From NCBI GenBank assembly GCA_010014835.2, contig JAAAKB020010971.1:1-24538 (forward strand): DNA of 24,538 nt, in the 5' to 3' direction. This DNA comes from Apostichopus leukothele (lineage: Eukaryota > Echinodermata > Holothuroidea > Aspidochirotida > Stichopodidae). The position numbers were made by a program, and so were the translations under genes. Under the pieces are notes generated by a model, which had not been told where the DNA came from, did no database searches, and saw only the letters and a list, made by a program, of their open reading frames with translations. This document shows positions 20,120 to 24,538 of this stretch, piece after piece; the first letter of the stretch is position 1, and each line of letters begins with the position of its first letter.

Positions 20120-20281
20120 TCATTCAAGTTGTGACAGAGCTGTTAATTGCTTCAATACTTTCGTTTGACTTGTTTCTCGTATTTCTCCTGCTAGGAACAT
20201 CTCGTCCACCACTGAGTAAACTTTGTAAAAGTTGAACACCAGATCTAATTCACAAACATTATGAAAGTATTCATTCAAAAC
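20120..20281 (-). CDS. AP2S1: AP2S1 exon 4 (last coding exon)
   Basis: The exon encodes [20 protein letters not shown] and then [33 protein letters not shown] and a TGA stop (20122-20120). The acceptor on the minus strand is ctctcacag. This part forms the C-terminal helices that pack against the large AP-2 subunits. Confidence 0.97.
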   Translation of the reverse strand, partial: VLNEYFHNVCELDLVFNFYKVYSVVDEMFLAGEIRETSQTKVLKQLTALSQLE

Positions 20282-23200
20282 CTGTGAGAGAGATGTGAAA
20301 ACATAAATTGTCTATAATAGATATATAAATGCATGGCAGGTAATCAAATGTTGAAGTGCAGTTAGTAGGTAATCCACTTCATTTATCTTTTTGTTGTAAT
20401 TGTTTGTTACTTTACTACAAATAACTTTAGTTTAATAATGTGGAGCACAGAATTATATATAAAGAACAGTACAACACTGCATGTGTCCAATTAAAATTCA
20501 TTAATCTAAACTTGATGTTTTCAAGCGGTTCAATATGCTACAACCTCATATAAACAATGCGAGTAAAAATTATTCAATCTAATATCTATTATATAAACCA
20601 CTCCTTGTGTTATTATTAACACAATACCACTTTAATCACCATCCATTGTATTAAAATAGTGGGTTTTATTTATATGAATGCAAAAATTCAATGAGGCTGC
20701 ATTGATGTGATATCCTTAATCTTTTTCAGTATTGCTCACCTAGGAACAATTAAGTGCTCAAATTTTGTGTAGCAGTAGTGAAGACTTTGCATTTTGTCTG
20801 TACAAATAGATAGATGGAATGTACAAAACTGCAACATATTTTTGCACTCTACAAATACGTCACCATTTTGCATAGCATTTTTGCGATGTTATACCAGATA
20901 AATGATTCCCTACATGTCTAAAACATTGGTCAGATGCCACTGGTCAGAACTTCACAAACTGATGCCAAATAACTTGATTGATGAAAATACATGGCCAGAT
21001 AGGTTTGTACAAAAGCTTCACATGAACTAATGGAAATTTTTAATATGGCCGCTGATGCTCTGCAGAGAAATAATCTAATTTATCTCTCTAGAGATAAAGA
21101 TTTTCACAATTTGCATTCCACCAAAACCAATAAACATGACGTATAATATTGGCGTACACATGCCGAGTATAAGATTTACCCAAGCTCAGTGGATTAGGTA
21201 GCGTGTACACCAGCAAGGTTTCATAGTTCACACTTCACACACAACCAATCACGACTTAAAAATTGCGATTGCCACCAAAATACAATACTTCAACTTGCTA
21301 CAGTACAATATATATATTGTATATCAATATTTAAATAGGAGGAAAAGAGATGAAAATGTATGGATTTGATAAGAAAACTTTACCTCAACAAAGTTATGTA
21401 TAGCCTCGAGGTATGCCAAATTATTGTCTCCGATGTCTACACAAATACAAAAGTATAGTCCAGCATATCTTCTGTAAACGATTTTAAAATTTCTGAACTG
21501 GAAAGAAAACAAAAAGAAGTTTACACCAGTATTGCGCACAGCAAAGTCTTTCTCAGATACATGATGTTTACAATACATAGAAAATGAAATATAAAGACAC
21601 ATTTTGGGAGAACAAAGCTGGCAGCCATCTATCGATTCTATCTCTCCTACAGTATGTCAATTTTTTTTTACAAAACTCACAAATATTGGATGTGCATATC
21701 TTTAAATTTGTCAGTGTACATCTACGACATCACACATGTTTGTTGCTTCAAGTTGACTTTTTGTACAAACCATGTCACCTTCAAATGATGCATAGGAACT
21801 GAATACAAATGTCACCAGGATGCTAAAGGTATATTCCTCTTTTATTTGCCAACAATTTCACCTGTACTATCCTTTAAATATGGGCATTCAAGTGACTCAA
21901 TAAAATGTATGGAAGTGAACACTGTTGATTTCACATGTAGCTAGTATCTCTCATCTACCCATATAGATGATTGCTTTATGTTATAACTTTTCAATATTTA
22001 CATGGAAGTGTCCTTTACCCTAAACTGTCTGAGAAGGAACAATGATACTGTAGCTACCTTTAATCAATCTCACATATATATTTCTTATACTTTCACCAAC
22101 TGAGCAGTTTGCTCCCTGGGCCATATACTGTACTTCTTTCTCTTCAATGTCTGGATAATATGAACCAGGATGAGCACCTCTTGTGAAGTATTTCACATTA
22201 AAAAAAATGCCAGGAAGTTAAATAATGGTCTCTCATGCTTTACCTTCAATCAGCAATGTACTGCCCTACCTTCATTTTTCTTTCCTTTTAACATTAAAAA
22301 CATGTAGATAACTGCTAAATTCAAACCACCAGAATAACCTCGAGGATCAGAAACTTCACGAAAGAAATTTTGACAACTCTTAGCAATACTAAGCAAACAA
22401 GAGTTTGGAGGTTAATAAATAAGATATGATCATATGCAATCAACATAATATCCAGATACTTGAGGTAGGATTATAAAAATAGACTTACTTCAACAAAGTT
22501 TGTGTGTTTGGCATCCCTGACAGTAACAAGAGCATGAACCTCTTCAATTAACTTCTGCTTTTCATCATCATCAAAGTGCATGTACCACTTGGCAAGTCTC
22601 GTCTTTCCCGCACGATTTTGAATTAGAATGAAACGAATCTGTTGAGAAAGTGTTTGAAGGCTGAATGAGAGCTTCCATTGCAACACAGAGTGGCCAAATA
22701 CTTGTTGATACTATGAATGCTGACTACAGAAGCACAACTTTTTCGGATATTTGTTTTCGTTTTACAAAATTTCAATTTCTTTTGACTTTGATGCTTGTAA
22801 TAGGCTAGTATGTTATTGTGCAAGAAGTAAATAGATCAAATCAACCAAACTAGGTATGGACATCTATATATCAATAAATTCACTAGGCTATGGATGGTGG
22901 AAAAGCATAACAGGATCTAAAGGCAGGGTAAATGGTCCTCAGTTTGTTCAGGTTTTTGGACCGTTTACTTTTTGAGTTCTGTATTCTTCCACGACAAGTT
23001 AAGAGACTAATTCCATACCATACTGAAAAGAAGAACACATCTTAAGCACATTATCTAGGGCTGATGCTGATTTAAGTATCATTCTTTTGATATTTCCGTA
23101 ATGATTTGGACTTGGCTACCTTTACTTTTTGCTCTATTAACCAGGATGATAGGTAAAAGCCTAACGTTACTTTAGGCCAGACAACTGTACAATCAAATAG

Positions 23201-23375
23201 CCTGGCAGCCTAACTCAATGAGATTATGCTACAGTGAATTATACTAAAGTTAACTTACGACTAAATGGACTAGCGTTTCCTCCAATGAGTAATGAAAACA
23301 ATTGATAGACAAAGGAAGAAGTTCAGAACTTTAGCTTCTCTTGGATATTTATTAAATTACACAAATATTTACCAT
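20120..23375 (-). CDS. AP2S1: AP-2 complex subunit sigma (AP2S1), complete coding sequence
   Basis: The exon model on the minus strand is join(20120..20281, 21384..21497, 22489..22638, 23373..23375), read from right to left. It gives 1+50+38+53 = 142 residues, the same length as human AP2S1. All introns are GT-AG and phase 0. The protein is a single clathrin-adaptor small-chain (longin-like) domain: the start is [20 protein letters not shown], the middle [14 protein letters not shown], and the end [15 protein letters not shown]. It forms the core of AP-2, which selects dileucine-bearing cargo at the plasma membrane and recruits clathrin. Arg15, whose human substitution causes familial hypocalciuric hypercalcaemia type 3, is intact. 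Only about ten positions differ from the human sequence as I recall it, mostly near the C-terminus (TALSQLE against LMLQSLE). Confidence 0.97.
20282..21383 (-). other. AP2S1 intron 3
   Basis: The intron is 1102 nt, from gtaaag to tctcacag on the minus strand. It holds a 16-bp perfect palindrome of mostly A and T (21305-21320) and a 9-bp inverted repeat with 2-bp spacer (21079-21098). No nested gene or snoRNA is visible. Confidence 0.7.
21384..21497 (-). CDS. AP2S1: AP2S1 exon 3
   Basis: The exon is 114 nt, phase 0 at both ends. It encodes [20 protein letters not shown] followed by [18 protein letters not shown], the conserved strand-helix core of the sigma fold. The acceptor is ttgttttctttccag. 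The donor is gtaaag. Confidence 0.97.
21498..22488 (-). other. AP2S1 intron 2
   Basis: The intron is 991 nt, from gtaagt to tttctttccag on the minus strand. It is AT-rich and I see nothing else in it. Confidence 0.7.
22489..22638 (-). CDS. AP2S1: AP2S1 exon 2
   Basis: The exon is 150 nt, phase 0 at both ends. It encodes [20 protein letters not shown], then [20 protein letters not shown] and [10 protein letters not shown]. The acceptor is tttctcaacag and the donor is gtaagt. The open frame extends upstream past the acceptor, but the extra residues do not belong to the family. Confidence 0.98.
22639..23372 (-). other. AP2S1 intron 1
   Basis: The intron is 734 nt, from gtaaat (minus strand, 23372 leftwards) to ctcaacag. 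No other gene is visible. A second ATG followed directly by a donor-like gtatgg lies at 23021-23019, as a less favoured alternative first exon end. Confidence 0.6.
23373..23375 (-). CDS. AP2S1: AP2S1 exon 1, coding part (start codon only)
   Basis: Exon 2 begins in phase 0 at Ile2, so exon 1 must supply only Met followed by a donor, as in vertebrate AP2S1. On the minus strand ATG at 23375-23373 is followed directly by gtaaat and preceded by AAA, giving a good A at position -3. It is the best site of this kind that I found upstream. Confidence 0.6.
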
Positions 23376-24538
23376 TTTCGGACTGAGTTTGGGTGGGTAG
23401 TGGTTTCTCACTTGATGGTCACCGCCTCTATATTTAGACTTACTTCAAGTCGGTGTCTCAAGCGGCACACATCTGTACAGCTTGTGTACGCATGTGTACA
23501 GTACGAAAATAATTCTGTATATACCTGTATATGTTACAGAAATTTCTGTGATTGATGCATACATTTGTACTTGTGCGTAACGTACAGACTACTATGCTTT
23601 GGAAACAAAATTACTGTGGCGCCGAAAATACTGCTTTGTGCTCGTGTGAAGTCATCACTTCCCTTTATTTCTCAAATCCTTAGACGCTGAAAAAGCTATA
23701 AGCATGTTCTTTCATGTATGTTCTAGAAATAATTTAATTTGATTTATCATTCTTGGTTGAATATTGTTGCTTGAAACATTGTACATAGGCCTAAGTTTCC
23801 ACAGTATCTATGTTTTCGCACATTAGGGTCGTACGTTGTAATGAATAGGTCATACAGTTGTAGGCTAGTAGAGTTTCTCATGTATTTCTTGTTGGCGCAC
23901 TTATTTGTTTGCATCCAACATAAAGAGTGAAGAAATATTCACTAATAACAATATACAGATGTTTTGACAGCTAAATTGGACCTATTTAATTGTGTCCTTT
24001 GTCTGTTTTCGTTAGCGTATGAAGAACCTGCTAGGATTTAAATGTTAGGCCCTCAGGTGTAGATGCTATTTAGTCTAACTAAATTGATTTGCAGTAAAAG
24101 TAAGAGATACTTGTATCCATTCTGATATTCATGGTGTATAAGATTCACAATAATTGCATACTAATTGAAATCAACATCTAGTTCAAAATTCTACCTATTT
24201 AAGAGAAATATATACTTTGTTGTGATGGCAAATTTCATTTATGAGAAGGTGTTGGTATTTGAGCCAAAATGGATTGCAAAGACCAAAGTCATGAAGTGAT
24301 GTAGGAGTCAGGACTGAAATTTGTGCATGTTAAACAATCCGGTATCAAATTGCACATAGTGGCATATTAAATTAATGGTGTCTAAAGTTCAGTAAGTCAA
24401 GACATGTTTTAGTATCATGTTCAGTAATGTAACGATGAATTGCTTAAAGAGGTTATGAAATGAAAAATTTTTCTTTATCATCGTATTCTGTACACTCGTA
24501 GCTTTCCAATGATACCCAATTTGTGTCAAACGAAGCTT
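23376..24538. other. AP2S1 5'UTR/promoter side and right flank
   Basis: The 5'UTR and promoter of AP2S1 should lie just right of 23375. No TATA box or CpG-rich block stands out. The rest to the end is AT-rich with no supported gene. A 12-bp palindrome of A5T5 type lies at 24462-24473. Confidence 0.5.

Noticed and set aside
23292-23555. 87-codon + strand open frame
   Set aside because: It is antisense to the AP2S1 first exon and 5' flank, and its residues are low in coding character.
1-24538. CRISPR array, phage or bacterial operon, viral fossil or LINE
   Set aside because: No direct-repeat/spacer pattern, no reverse transcriptase, integrase or capsid-like frame, and no terminal repeats were seen. 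Gene structure is clearly that of an animal.

Overview
This is animal nuclear DNA: AT-rich, with multi-exon genes on both strands, GT-AG introns of about 0.3 to 2.6 kb, a tRNA-derived SINE and scattered minisatellites. The two genes and the SINE fit an invertebrate deuterostome. An echinoderm such as a sea cucumber is my best guess, but it is a guess from style and not shown by the sequence.

From 490 to 14905 on the + strand lies most of a gene for an ARHGAP11A-type Rho GTPase-activating protein (the mitotic RhoA GAP also called MP-GAP). I can place twelve coding exons whose phases join into one 1180-residue frame ending at a TGA at 14903-14905. The N-terminal exon or exons lie left of the window. 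The first three visible exons carry the RhoGAP domain with its arginine finger. The last exon (2028 nt) carries a long disordered tail with short blocks that match my recollection of the vertebrate C-terminus, including a destruction-box-like motif and an SPLVKS motif.

From 14906 to 20119 the two genes converge tail to tail. This stretch holds 3'UTRs and spacer, including G-rich and purine-rich tracts and a 43-44 bp minisatellite, but no gene I can support.

From 20120 to 23375 on the - strand lies a complete, highly conserved AP2S1 gene (clathrin adaptor AP-2 sigma subunit). It has four coding exons, and the first contributes only the ATG. The predicted protein is 142 residues, the same as the human protein. 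From 23376 to the right end is its 5'UTR/promoter side and further noncoding DNA.

The two genes have no evident joint function. One acts on RhoA signalling in dividing cells and the other in endocytosis. I found no hidden new system. The points most worth a second look lie inside the ARHGAP11A-like gene: a degenerate tandem duplication of an exon-intron boundary, a possible 27-nt microexon, a possible internal terminal exon with its own poly(A) signal, and a securin-like D-box.
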